Assembly (NCBI GenBank): GCA_900457075.1
Contig: UGYN01000002.1
Span: 5,270,001-5,334,000 of the forward strand
Source: Serratia quinivorans
GTDB taxonomy: Bacteria > Pseudomonadota > Gammaproteobacteria > Enterobacterales > Enterobacteriaceae
Direction of reading: 5' to 3'
DNA length: 64,000 bases
The notes under the pieces were generated by a model. It searched no databases and was not told the origin of the DNA. It saw only the letters and a list, made by a program, of their open reading frames with translations. The position numbers were made by a program, and so were the translations under genes. Below, one piece after another: positions 1-6,756 of the stretch. Position 1 is the stretch's first letter. The number at the start of each line of letters is the position of its first letter.

Positions 1-1473
1 CCGAGACTCGGCACCCAATTCACGCCACAGATTAAGGATAAAACGATCGACGTGCGCCCGTTGGCGCAGCGGTAAAATACGCAGGTTGAATTCCTGAATC
101 CGGTACATCAAATCTTCACGGAACGCCCCCGCCGCCACCTGCTGCGCCAAATCCTGATGGGTCGCACAAATAAGCGAAAAGTCGACGGCATAGCTGAGAC
201 GGCTGCCGAGCGGCGTGACCGTTTTTTCCTGCAGCACCCGCAGCAGTCGGGTCTGTAAACTCAATGGCATATCGCCGATTTCATCCAGAAACAGTACGCC
301 ACCGTCGGCCTCTCTGATCTTGCCGAGGTAGCCTTTCGGATTAGCGCCGGTAAAGGCACCGGGCGCATAGCCAAAAAGTTCTGATTCGATCAGGTTTTCC
401 GGCAGCGCAGCACAGTTGATCGCCACAAAATTGCCCTGCCGCCGATGACTTTCCTCGAACAGCCGTTGGCTGAAATACTCTTTGCCACAGCCGGTTTCCC
501 CACTGATGCACAGCGCCAGCCCGGCATTCAAAATACGTAATGCTTTTTGTCTGTCGGCACCGTCCCGATCAAAGGGCAATTCCCGAGGCCGGACGACCTG
601 CGAATGCCGTTCCGGCATCTGCAACAGCGAATAATAGTGGCGATTATTGACCGCCAGCGTTTGGCGTGGCGCGTTCAGCGTCTGACGCTGCATTTCCGGG
701 AACAGCGTGGCGAAGTCAAGGGTGCCAAAAGAAGCGGCGGAGAGATTAAATTCCTGCATTGCCAGCCGGTTGGCGGCGGTGAGAACCTCGTCGCGAAACA
801 CCAGTATCAGCTCATGGGCGCTACCAAGCACCCGCGCATCGCTGTGCAGGCGTAACGTCCAGTGCTGAGATGTCACACAGCCCATCACCCACTGGTGTTC
901 TATGTGCCTGACAGCCTGCAGGATCAATGAACGCGCGTCATCAAAAGGCCGCTGCGCGGGCGTCGAGATGTCCAGTACCCCGGCAATCAGGCCGTCTGGC
1001 CGGTAAATCGGCGCGGCTGAGCAGTAAAGCCCGGTATTTTGATTGAGAAAGTGCTCATCGCCATTAACTTCACATAAACTGCCCAATGCCAGCGCAGTGC
1101 CGATGGCATTAGTCCCACGCGCCTGTTCACCCCATAAATTGCCCGGGGCCAGCGAGATACGCGACGCCTTACGTAAAAAATGGCTATTGCCACAGGTTTC
1201 CAGCACCAGTCCCTTGGCATCGGAGACCACCACTATTGAGGGTTGCCGGTTAATTTCGCCGCCCAGGCGTTCGATCAACGGCCGCGCCAGTTGCGCCACC
1301 CAGCCGTTTTGCCCACGGACTTCATTGAGCAACGCAGGCCGAACAAAAGGGACAAGATCGTCGGTCCGATCAAGGCCGTAATGCCGACTGCGCAGCCATG
1401 ATTCTGACAAGGGGCCAGGGAGAGACAGGTTATCGCTATCAGAGACAAACCCGGTCTGGTCTTTCTGCAACAT
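1..1473 (-). CDS. sigma-54-dependent activator, AcoR-like (3' part outside window)
   Basis: The reading frame is open from an ATG at 1473 down to base 1, so the C-terminal Fis-type DNA-binding domain lies outside the window. The 491 visible residues show an AcoR/DhaR-like layout: an N-terminal sensor region, then the AAA+ domain with a Walker A motif (GETGCGKE), the sigma-54 contact loop GAFTGA and a Walker B motif (LFLDEIGDM). Such proteins open sigma-54 RNA polymerase promoters in response to a small ligand, acetoin or an alcohol/aldehyde in the best known cases. It is divergent from the aldehyde dehydrogenase at 1753, which carries a -24/-12 promoter, so that gene is its likely target. The family assignment is firm; the ligand is inference. 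Confidence 0.9.
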   Translation of the reverse strand, partial: MLQKDQTGFVSDSDNLSLPGPLSESWLRSRHYGLDRTDDLVPFVRPALLNEVRGQNGWVAQLARPLIERLGGEINRQPSIVVVSDAKGLVLETCGNSHFLRKASRISLAPGNLWGEQARGTNAIGTALALGSLCEVNGDEHFLNQNTGLYCSAAPIYRPDGLIAGVLDISTPAQRPFDDARSLILQAVRHIEHQWVMGCVTSQHWTLRLHSDARVLGSAHELILVFRDEVLTAANRLAMQEFNLSAASFGTLDFATLFPEMQRQTLNAPRQTLAVNNRHYYSLLQMPERHSQVVRPRELPFDRDGADRQKALRILNAGLALCISGETGCGKEYFSQRLFEESHRRQGNFVAINCAALPENLIESELFGYAPGAFTGANPKGYLGKIREADGGVLFLDEIGDMPLSLQTRLLRVLQEKTVTPLGSRLSYAVDFSLICATHQDLAQQVAAGAFREDLMYRIQEFNLRILPLRQRAHVDRFILNLWRELGAESR

Positions 1474-1518
1474 GCCCGACTCCCGTCAATAAAGTGTTGC
1501 ATTTTTGTATCACGAATG

Positions 1519-1537
1519 TGTCGCATGCGTTGCGACA
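1519..1537. promoter_or_regulatory. Inverted repeat, candidate activator binding site
   Basis: TGTCGCA and TGCGACA form a perfect 7-bp inverted repeat with a 5-bp spacer. A looser outer pair (TGTGTC/GACACA) extends it to about 1546. It lies about 130 bp upstream of the -24/-12 promoter and in the leader region of the divergent activator, a usual place for an enhancer of a sigma-54 activator. Binding by the adjacent AcoR-like protein is inferred. Confidence 0.55.
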
Positions 1538-1665
1538 TGGGACACAAAAAATAATAGAAATGAATAATAAGCCAGGGGTTTTATTGCCATCGACAGGCAT
1601 TTTTATTCTTTAATAACTTGATATTAAACATTTTGTATTTTTATAAGCCTGGCGCTGACGCAATG

Positions 1666-1681
1666 TGGCACAGGCAATGCT
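1666..1681 (+). promoter_or_regulatory. Sigma-54 (-24/-12) promoter of the aldehyde dehydrogenase gene
   Basis: TGGCAC, five bases, then ATGCT: the -24 GG and -12 GC are in the exact spacing of the sigma-54 consensus (TGGCAC-N5-TTGCA). It sits about 70 bp before the start codon at 1753, next to a sigma-54 activator gene. The spacing match and the neighbour together make this a strong prediction. Confidence 0.8.
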
Positions 1682-1752
1682 TAGGGTTACTGTGATGGTG
1701 CCACGCAGTCGGGCACAACCCTACACAGTCTGTTCCCCTGAGAGGTGTTTAC

Positions 1753-3273
1753 ATGAAATACGTTCATCCCGGTTTACCTGGTTCGCTGGTTTCTTTCAAA
1801 CAACGTTATGGCAACTATATTGGCGGCAAATTTGTCGAACCCGTTTCAGGCAACTACTTCACCGATACCTCCCCAATGACCGGTCAGACTGTCGCCGAGT
1901 TTCCGCGCTCCGACGCGAAAGATATCGAACTGGCGCTGGATGCCGCCCATGCCGCAGCCGAAACCTGGGGAAAGGCCAGCGTACAGGAGCGTTCCAACGT
2001 ATTGCTGGCGATCGCCGATCGTATGGAGTCAAAACTGGAGCTGCTGGCGCTGACCGAAAGCTGGGACAACGGTAAGCCGATCCGCGAAACGCTGAACGCG
2101 GATATCCCACTGGCGATTGACCATTTCCGCTACTTCGCCGGTTGCCTGCGCGCACAGGAAGGCACCGCCGCAGAGATCGACCAGAACACCGTCGCCTACC
2201 ATATTTACGAGCCGCTGGGCGTGGTTGGGCAGATTATCCCCTGGAACTTCCCGCTGTTGATGGCGGCCTGGAAACTGGCTCCGGCGCTGGCTGCCGGTAA
2301 CTGCGTGGTGCTCAAACCGGCCGAGCAAACGCCGCTCAGCATCTGCGTGTTGCTGGAAATGATTGGCGACCTGCTGCCACCCGGAGTACTCAATGTGGTT
2401 CAGGGCTTTGGTAAAGAAGCCGGAGAGGCACTGGCGACCAGCAAGCGCATCGATAAAATCGCCTTCACCGGCTCCACCCCGGTCGGCCGACATATCCTGG
2501 CCTGCGCGGCGGAGAATATCATCCCGAGCACCGTGGAGCTGGGCGGCAAATCACCGAATATTTTCTTTGAAGACATCATGCAGGCCGAACCGGAGTTTAT
2601 CGACAAGGCGGTTGAAGGGCTGATCCTCGGCTTCTTCAACCAGGGTGAAGTCTGTACCTGCCCTTCACGCGCCCTGATCCAGGAGTCTATCTACCCGCAA
2701 TTTATGGAAAAAGTGCTGGCGCGTATCACCACCATTCGCCAGGGCGACCCCTTTGATACCGACACCATGATCGGTGCGCAGGCTTCCCAGCAGCAGTTCG
2801 ACAAGATCCTGTCTTATATCGAGATCGCCAAAAACGAGGGTGGCAAAATCATTGCCGGCGGCGAGCGCGCCAGTCATGAGCAGCAGTTGCAGAGCGGTTT
2901 TTATCTGCAGCCCACGCTGATCACCGGTAACAACAGCATGCGTTTCTTCCGCGAAGAGATCTTCGGGCCGGTGATTGGCGTCACCACCTTCAAAGATGAA
3001 GCCGAAGCCTTGGCATTGGCCAACGACAGCGAGTTCGGGCTGGGTGCCGGCCTGTGGACCCGCGACGTTAACCGCGCTTATCGCATGGGGCGCGCCATCA
3101 AGGCCGGACGCGTTTGGACCAACTGTTATCACCTCTACCCGGCGCATGCCGCCTTCGGTGGCTATAAAAATTCCGGCGTTGGCCGCGAAACCCACAAAGT
3201 GGCGTTGTCACATTACCAGCAGGTGAAAAACCTGTTGGTCAGTTACGATGCCAAACCGCTTGGGCTGTTTTAA
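1753..3273 (+). CDS. aldB: NAD(P)-dependent aldehyde dehydrogenase, AldB/ExaC type
   Basis: A 506-residue aldehyde dehydrogenase very close to E. coli AldB (512 aa). Visible landmarks are the cofactor-site stretch [11 protein letters not shown], the GSTPVG turn, the general base Glu in ELGGKSPN and the catalytic Cys in [12 protein letters not shown], with the family-typical C-terminus [10 protein letters not shown]. It oxidises acetaldehyde or another short aldehyde to the acid in the cytosol. The ATG at 1753 follows GAGAGG and keeps the usual N-terminus. A sigma-54 promoter at 1666 and the divergent AcoR-like activator indicate inducible control by an alcohol, aldehyde or acetoin signal, which is inference. 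The gene stands alone. Confidence 0.93.
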   Translation: MKYVHPGLPGSLVSFKQRYGNYIGGKFVEPVSGNYFTDTSPMTGQTVAEFPRSDAKDIELALDAAHAAAETWGKASVQERSNVLLAIADRMESKLELLALTESWDNGKPIRETLNADIPLAIDHFRYFAGCLRAQEGTAAEIDQNTVAYHIYEPLGVVGQIIPWNFPLLMAAWKLAPALAAGNCVVLKPAEQTPLSICVLLEMIGDLLPPGVLNVVQGFGKEAGEALATSKRIDKIAFTGSTPVGRHILACAAENIIPSTVELGGKSPNIFFEDIMQAEPEFIDKAVEGLILGFFNQGEVCTCPSRALIQESIYPQFMEKVLARITTIRQGDPFDTDTMIGAQASQQQFDKILSYIEIAKNEGGKIIAGGERASHEQQLQSGFYLQPTLITGNNSMRFFREEIFGPVIGVTTFKDEAEALALANDSEFGLGAGLWTRDVNRAYRMGRAIKAGRVWTNCYHLYPAHAAFGGYKNSGVGRETHKVALSHYQQVKNLLVSYDAKPLGLF

Positions 3274-3393
3274 GCGCTTGCCGTGAACGCCAATTCCCCG
3301 TTGCCGGGGTAACGTTAGGCTATACTCCTCCCACTCTGTCTGTGACAGACCACGGTCGGCACCCGCCGGCCGTTTCTTTTCGAGGAAAATACT

Positions 3394-3987
3394 TTGATAA
3401 AATTACCACAGCACCGCAAACACCTCACCCGGGGTGAAGTCGGGCGTCTGCTGCTGCAAGCCGCCGCCGGCCGGGCGCCCGAGCGTGACACCTGCCTGAT
3501 CTGGATGGGTTTCATTCATGGCTGTCGCGTCAGCGAACTCACCGGCTTGCGCCTCGCCGACCTCGACATGGACGACGGCTGCCTTTACATCAGCCGTCTT
3601 AAAAACGGCCTGTCCACCACCCACCCGCTGGAAACCACCGAGAAACGCCTGTTGCAGCGCTGGCTGGAAAAACGCCAATCCTGCCGCAACCTGGACGACC
3701 AGGACTGGCTGTTTCTGTCACAAAAGGGTTATCGCCTGTCGCGTCAGCGTATCTTTCGTATGTTGCGTGAGTATGGCCGTCGGGCCGGGCTGGAGGTCGA
3801 GGCGCACCCGCACATGTTGCGTCATGCCTGTGGCTATGCGCTGGCGGATAACGGCGCAGATACGCGGGTGATTCAGGATTATCTGGGGCATCGCAACATT
3901 CAACACACGGTGCTGTACACCGCCGCCAATGCCGGACGATTCAGGGACTTATGGGAGGAAAAACGCCGAAAAAATGTAACACTTTGA
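3394..3987 (+). CDS. Tyrosine site-specific recombinase, FimB/FimE type
   Basis: A 197-residue minimal tyrosine recombinase, the length of E. coli FimB/FimE. The whole catalytic set is visible: Arg45 (GCRVSEL), Lys70, His140 and Arg143 in HPHMLRHACG, His166 (LGHRN) and nucleophile Tyr175 (HTVLYT). It probably inverts the DNA segment that starts inside its own last codons: the left 26-bp repeat (3968-3993) covers the end and stop codon of this gene, and the matching inverted copy lies at 4284-4309 just before the fimbrial genes. Translation probably starts at TTG 3394, preceded by GAGGA at a good distance. Whether it acts in both directions or mainly one cannot be read from the sequence. It could in principle act on other sites too. 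Confidence 0.93.
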   Translation: MIKLPQHRKHLTRGEVGRLLLQAAAGRAPERDTCLIWMGFIHGCRVSELTGLRLADLDMDDGCLYISRLKNGLSTTHPLETTEKRLLQRWLEKRQSCRNLDDQDWLFLSQKGYRLSRQRIFRMLREYGRRAGLEVEAHPHMLRHACGYALADNGADTRVIQDYLGHRNIQHTVLYTAANAGRFRDLWEEKRRKNVTL

Positions 3988-3993
3988 GCCAAA
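3968..3993. repeat. Left inverted repeat of the predicted fimbrial phase switch
   Basis: The segment GAAAAAA-T-GTAACACTTTGAGCCAAA matches the reverse complement of 4284-4309 at 25 of 26 positions, with the inner 18 bp perfect. The asymmetric centre AGC here and GCT at the right end put the two sites in opposite orientation, as inversion requires. The repeat contains the recombinase stop codon, so inversion would not alter the recombinase protein. Confidence 0.88.
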
Positions 3994-4283
3994 CTGACAC
4001 ATAAACTAAGAATTACCCGAAAAGAAGTCAATACCGCCGTCGTATTTTTTTCATCCCTCCAATAAACATCACATTATCAGTAAGATATATCCCACTCCGT
4101 TTACCCGTTCCTTTCCTGATAAAAACCCGGTTTCGCTCACTGCCCTGTTTGTTTTTTACCCGCCACGCTCGATGGTTACTATTTACCCAGATATAGACTC
4201 ATTAAAAACACCGTCCATGGTGTTATATCCTGAAAACACCTCTACTTAGTCTGTCTTTTAGAACAATATGTAAAAAGTAACAC
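3994..4283. other. Predicted invertible DNA element (fimS-like, about 300 bp)
   Basis: This AT-rich stretch without a gene is bounded by 26-bp inverted repeats and lies between a FimB-type recombinase and a fimbrial operon. Its size, about 300 bp between crossover sites, is close to the 314-bp fimS switch of E. coli. It contains a candidate promoter that in this assembly points left, away from the fimbrial genes (4003-4031), and a short inverted repeat AACACC/GGTGTT at 4207-4224. The element and its role are inferred from layout and repeat structure; no inverted copy can be seen in a single sequence. Confidence 0.82.
4003..4031 (-). promoter_or_regulatory. Candidate sigma-70 promoter inside the invertible element, pointing left
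   Basis: On the minus strand TTGACT (4026-4031) is followed after exactly 17 bases by TAGTTT (4003-4008). The -35 box is good and the -10 box weak. In the present orientation it reads toward the recombinase gene; after inversion it would sit just inside the right repeat and read into the fimbrial genes. This suggests the assembled sequence is the OFF form. Confidence 0.4.
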
Positions 4284-4301
4284 TTTGGCTCAAAGTGTTA
4301 C
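4277..4301. repeat. 11-bp perfect hairpin at the right crossover site
   Basis: GTAACACTTTG and CAAAGTGTTAC are exact inverted arms around the 3-bp centre GCT. Paired binding arms around a short centre are typical of tyrosine recombinase core sites. A run of six T follows (4303-4308), so the same sequence could also stop transcripts that start inside the element. The corresponding arm at the left site is degenerate. Confidence 0.6.
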
Positions 4302-4309
4302 CTTTTTTC
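4284..4309. repeat. Right inverted repeat of the predicted fimbrial phase switch
   Basis: TTTGGCTCAAAGTGTTAC followed by C-TTTTTT-C is the reverse complement of 3968-3993 with one mismatch. It ends about 96 bp before the first fimbrial start codon at 4406, leaving room for a leader when a promoter inside the element faces right. Confidence 0.88.
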
Positions 4310-4405
4310 CAGTAAATCACTGCAACTCGAAAATGGTAATAATCAATATTATCAGTGGCTTATTGATTTATTTTGTATGGAAAACATGATTAAAGGAATA
4401 TATCA

Positions 4406-5122
4406 ATGAAAAAAACACGACTCGTCACATTTTTGGCCGCTAGCGCCGTTTTCTCCGCCTCATCTTCCATCGCTGCCGACAGTGTAGACCTCAAGGTTAT
4501 CGGGACTATTACGCCGGTGGCCTGCACCCCAACCCTGAGCGGCGGCGGCACCGTGGACTACGGCACCATCAAGGCCGATACGCTAAAGGCGGACGATTAC
4601 ACCGTGCTGCCGATGAGAACGCTGGATTTCTCCATTACCTGTGACGGCAATGCCAAGGTGGCCGTCAGTGCGATCAGTGGCCGTCCGGGCACTGCCCTGG
4701 GCGCTGATGAAGCCAGCAACGGAGCCGCCACCGTTCCGGCCGGAGTCACGCTCTTCGGCCTGGACTCAGCCACCCAGAGCGTTCAGGCGTTTGGGTTGGG
4801 GCTGGACGGCACAAACAAAATCGGCGGCTATGGCGTAAAAATGGCGCTGTCGAACGCGAAGGCTGACTCCGTGGTTGTGGATACTTTATACCGCAAAGAC
4901 AATCCCAACAGTGCCTGGACCAAAGCAGCAAGTGGCTTGATTTCGGTACAACCCTATCAGCATATCAGTTGGGCAACCACCGGCACCCTGACGCCACTGG
5001 CGTTCAAAACGCTGGCCACCACGCTGGACGTGCAGGCCTACCTCAACAAAACCTCAGGGCTGGATATCTCCAAACCGATCCAGTTGGACGGTTTGGCCAC
5101 TATTGAGCTGACCTATCTGTAA
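4406..5122 (+). CDS. Fimbrial subunit, DUF1120 family (beta-fimbriae type), copy 1
   Basis: A 238-residue secreted subunit. The N-terminus MKKTRLVTFLAASAVFSASSS is a signal peptide, probably cut before ADSVDLK. The mature start carries the conserved stretch DLKVIGTITPVACTPTLSGG and a second cysteine in FSITCDG, likely forming the disulfide of a pilin fold; the end is LATIELTYL. I place it in DUF1120, a subunit family found with small chaperone/usher clusters such as E. coli yhc. AAAGGA precedes the ATG. It is the first gene after the predicted phase switch and is followed by a duplicated paralog, so it is probably the main shaft subunit. Family from memory; shaft role inferred from position. 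Confidence 0.82.
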   Translation: MKKTRLVTFLAASAVFSASSSIAADSVDLKVIGTITPVACTPTLSGGGTVDYGTIKADTLKADDYTVLPMRTLDFSITCDGNAKVAVSAISGRPGTALGADEASNGAATVPAGVTLFGLDSATQSVQAFGLGLDGTNKIGGYGVKMALSNAKADSVVVDTLYRKDNPNSAWTKAASGLISVQPYQHISWATTGTLTPLAFKTLATTLDVQAYLNKTSGLDISKPIQLDGLATIELTYL

Positions 5123-5162
5123 CCCGGCCTGAACGACCGCCGCAACCGCGTTGGAAAAAGAT

Positions 5163-5182
5163 TTTGCCTGTTAGCAGGCAAA
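5163..5182 (+). terminator. Intercistronic hairpin between the two subunit genes
   Basis: TTTGCCTG and CAGGCAAA pair around a TTAG loop. There is no T-run, so it is more likely an mRNA-stabilising or attenuating hairpin, as often found after a major pilin gene, than a full terminator. Confidence 0.5.
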
Positions 5183-5253
5183 TACAAAGGAACCCTCACT
5201 CAAGGGGGGAATGGATATTTATGTGTGGAACACATGATGAAAGGAATAAATCA

Positions 5254-5955
5254 ATGAAAAAAACTCTACTCGCCACCCTTTTGGCCGCCGGTGCCGTTGT
5301 TTGCGCCTCATCCGCCTTCGCTGCCGACAGCGTAGACCTCAAGGTTATCGGAACTATTACACCGGTGGCCTGTATTCCAACCCTGAGCGGCGGCGGCACC
5401 GTTGACTACGGCACCATCAAGGCCGATACCCTGAAGGCGGACGATTACACCGTGCTGCCGCTAAAATCGCTGGATTTCTCCATTACCTGTGATGGTCGAA
5501 CTAAGGTAGCACTTCAAGCAATCAATGGTCGTATAGGCTCAGGTCCAGGTGAATACAACGCTGTCACAGGGGTTTCAATCACACCTGTACCATTCCCTGG
5601 TTTTATCAAAGAGAATAATGGGGTAGTTGGCCTGGGCTTAGATGGTGGGGCCAAAATTGGCGCTTATGGGATCGCAATAAACCGCATAACCGCTGACGGC
5701 GTCGCTGTTGACGCTATTGAATGGACTAATGCGGGAAGTACTGCGTGGATAAAATCAATAGCGGGGGAGATATATAACACCGCACCAGGACGCCAATTCT
5801 CTTGGGCAGCCGCCGGCACTTTGATACCAGTAACATTCAAGAACATGGCAGCCAAGCTAGATGTCCAGGCCTACATCAACAAGACCTCAGAACTGGATAT
5901 CACCAAACCGATCAAACTGGACGGCCTGACCACCCTTGAACTGATCTATCTGTAA
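5254..5955 (+). CDS. Fimbrial subunit, DUF1120 family, copy 2
   Basis: A 233-residue paralog of the preceding subunit. The start at 5254 is chosen because the leader AAAGGAATAAATCA before it repeats the leader of copy 1 and the protein then begins with a clean signal peptide ending SAFA-ADS. The first third (through FSITCDG) is nearly identical to copy 1, the middle differs strongly (including LQAINGRIGSGPGEYN here), and the ends converge again (LDVQAYINKTSELD). The pattern indicates tandem gene duplication with a variable exposed centre, or homogenisation of the flanks. It may be an alternative shaft or antigenic-variant subunit. The middle (about 5500-5800) is also more AT-rich than the flanks, hinting at import of that segment. 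Confidence 0.82.
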   Translation: MKKTLLATLLAAGAVVCASSAFAADSVDLKVIGTITPVACIPTLSGGGTVDYGTIKADTLKADDYTVLPLKSLDFSITCDGRTKVALQAINGRIGSGPGEYNAVTGVSITPVPFPGFIKENNGVVGLGLDGGAKIGAYGIAINRITADGVAVDAIEWTNAGSTAWIKSIAGEIYNTAPGRQFSWAAAGTLIPVTFKNMAAKLDVQAYINKTSELDITKPIKLDGLTTLELIYL

Positions 5956-5966
5956 CCCGGCCTGAA

Positions 5967-5985
5967 GCCCCGTCATTGACGGGGC
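5967..5985 (+). terminator. GC-rich hairpin after the second subunit gene
   Basis: GCCCCGTC and GACGGGGC pair around ATT directly after the stop codon. It lacks a T-run. Its place between subunit and chaperone genes suggests partial termination or 3' protection, giving more subunit than assembly protein. Confidence 0.55.
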
Positions 5986-6003
5986 CTACCCAACCACAGC
6001 CCT

Positions 6004-6033
6004 ACCGGTCAGGCCGAGGGTTACCTGACCGGT
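6004..6033 (+). terminator. Second hairpin before the chaperone gene
   Basis: ACCGGTCAGG and CCTGACCGGT are perfect 10-bp arms with a 10-base loop, 18 bp before the chaperone start codon. It may act with the preceding hairpin in setting the subunit to chaperone ratio. Confidence 0.5.
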
Positions 6034-6051
6034 CCAAGAAAGAGTCCATTT

Positions 6052-6756
6052 ATGCCACACATTCCTTTTGTGCGTTATGGGGCGCTGGCCCTGTGCCTGT
6101 TTTCTGCCCTGGCTCAGGCCAGCGGCGTGGTGCCGGACAGCTCGGTGGTGATTGTCGAAGCCGCCGACGGCGAAGGCACCATCAATGTCCAAAACACCGA
6201 TCCCTACCCGGTGCTGCTGCTGACCACCCTAGTGCCCCTGCCTCAGGACAAGGCGCCGTTACTGACCGTCACCCCACCGGCCGCCCGGGTTGAACCCGGC
6301 AAGAGCCAGAGCGTGCGCTTCTTGCTGACCGACAAAACGCCGTTAAGCACCGAGCGCCTGATGCGGGTGATCTTCGAAGGGGTACCGCCCCAGCAAAAAG
6401 ATAAAAGTGAAGTCCGCATGACGGTGCGCCAAAACCTGCCGCTGATTATTCGCCCGGCCGGTCTGGCGCGCGATCTCGCCCCCTGGAAACGGCTGGTCTG
6501 GCAGCGCACCGGCAACACCCTGAAAGTGAGTAACCCCTCGCCCTATGTGGTGCGCCTAGGAGAAGGGGTTCAGACCCTGCCGGGCAACGGCGTCTGGACA
6601 CTGCCGCACAGCTATGTCCTGCCGGGGCAGGCGCTCACCGTGACCCAAAACGGGACTAAACCGCTGGGTACGGAGACGCAGGTGCGCATTGCCCCGGCCA
6701 CCACCTGGGGGTTCAGCGTCGCCCATTATGATGCGCCCCTGACACCATTGCCGTGA
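6052..6756 (+). CDS. Periplasmic fimbrial chaperone (PapD/FimC-like)
   Basis: A 234-residue protein with a signal peptide (ending about LAQAS) and the two immunoglobulin-like domains of PapD-type chaperones. Landmarks are the edge strand that donates to pilins (LTVTPPAARVEPGKSQSVRF), the conserved TERLMRVIFEGVPP region and a C-terminal domain ending WGFSVAHYD. Such proteins complete the fold of subunits in the periplasm and hand them to the usher. AGAAAGAG precedes the ATG. The stop overlaps the usher start by 4 bp, so the two are translationally coupled. Confidence 0.92.
   Translation: MPHIPFVRYGALALCLFSALAQASGVVPDSSVVIVEAADGEGTINVQNTDPYPVLLLTTLVPLPQDKAPLLTVTPPAARVEPGKSQSVRFLLTDKTPLSTERLMRVIFEGVPPQQKDKSEVRMTVRQNLPLIIRPAGLARDLAPWKRLVWQRTGNTLKVSNPSPYVVRLGEGVQTLPGNGVWTLPHSYVLPGQALTVTQNGTKPLGTETQVRIAPATTWGFSVAHYDAPLTPLP

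Noticed and set aside
3274..3330. Terminator after aldB at CCCCG-TTGC-CGGGG
   Set aside because: Only a 5-bp stem and no T-run; too weak to list.
5164..5253. Longer start for the second fimbrial subunit
   Set aside because: It would bury the signal peptide 30 residues inside; ATG 5254 has a ribosome site copied from subunit 1.
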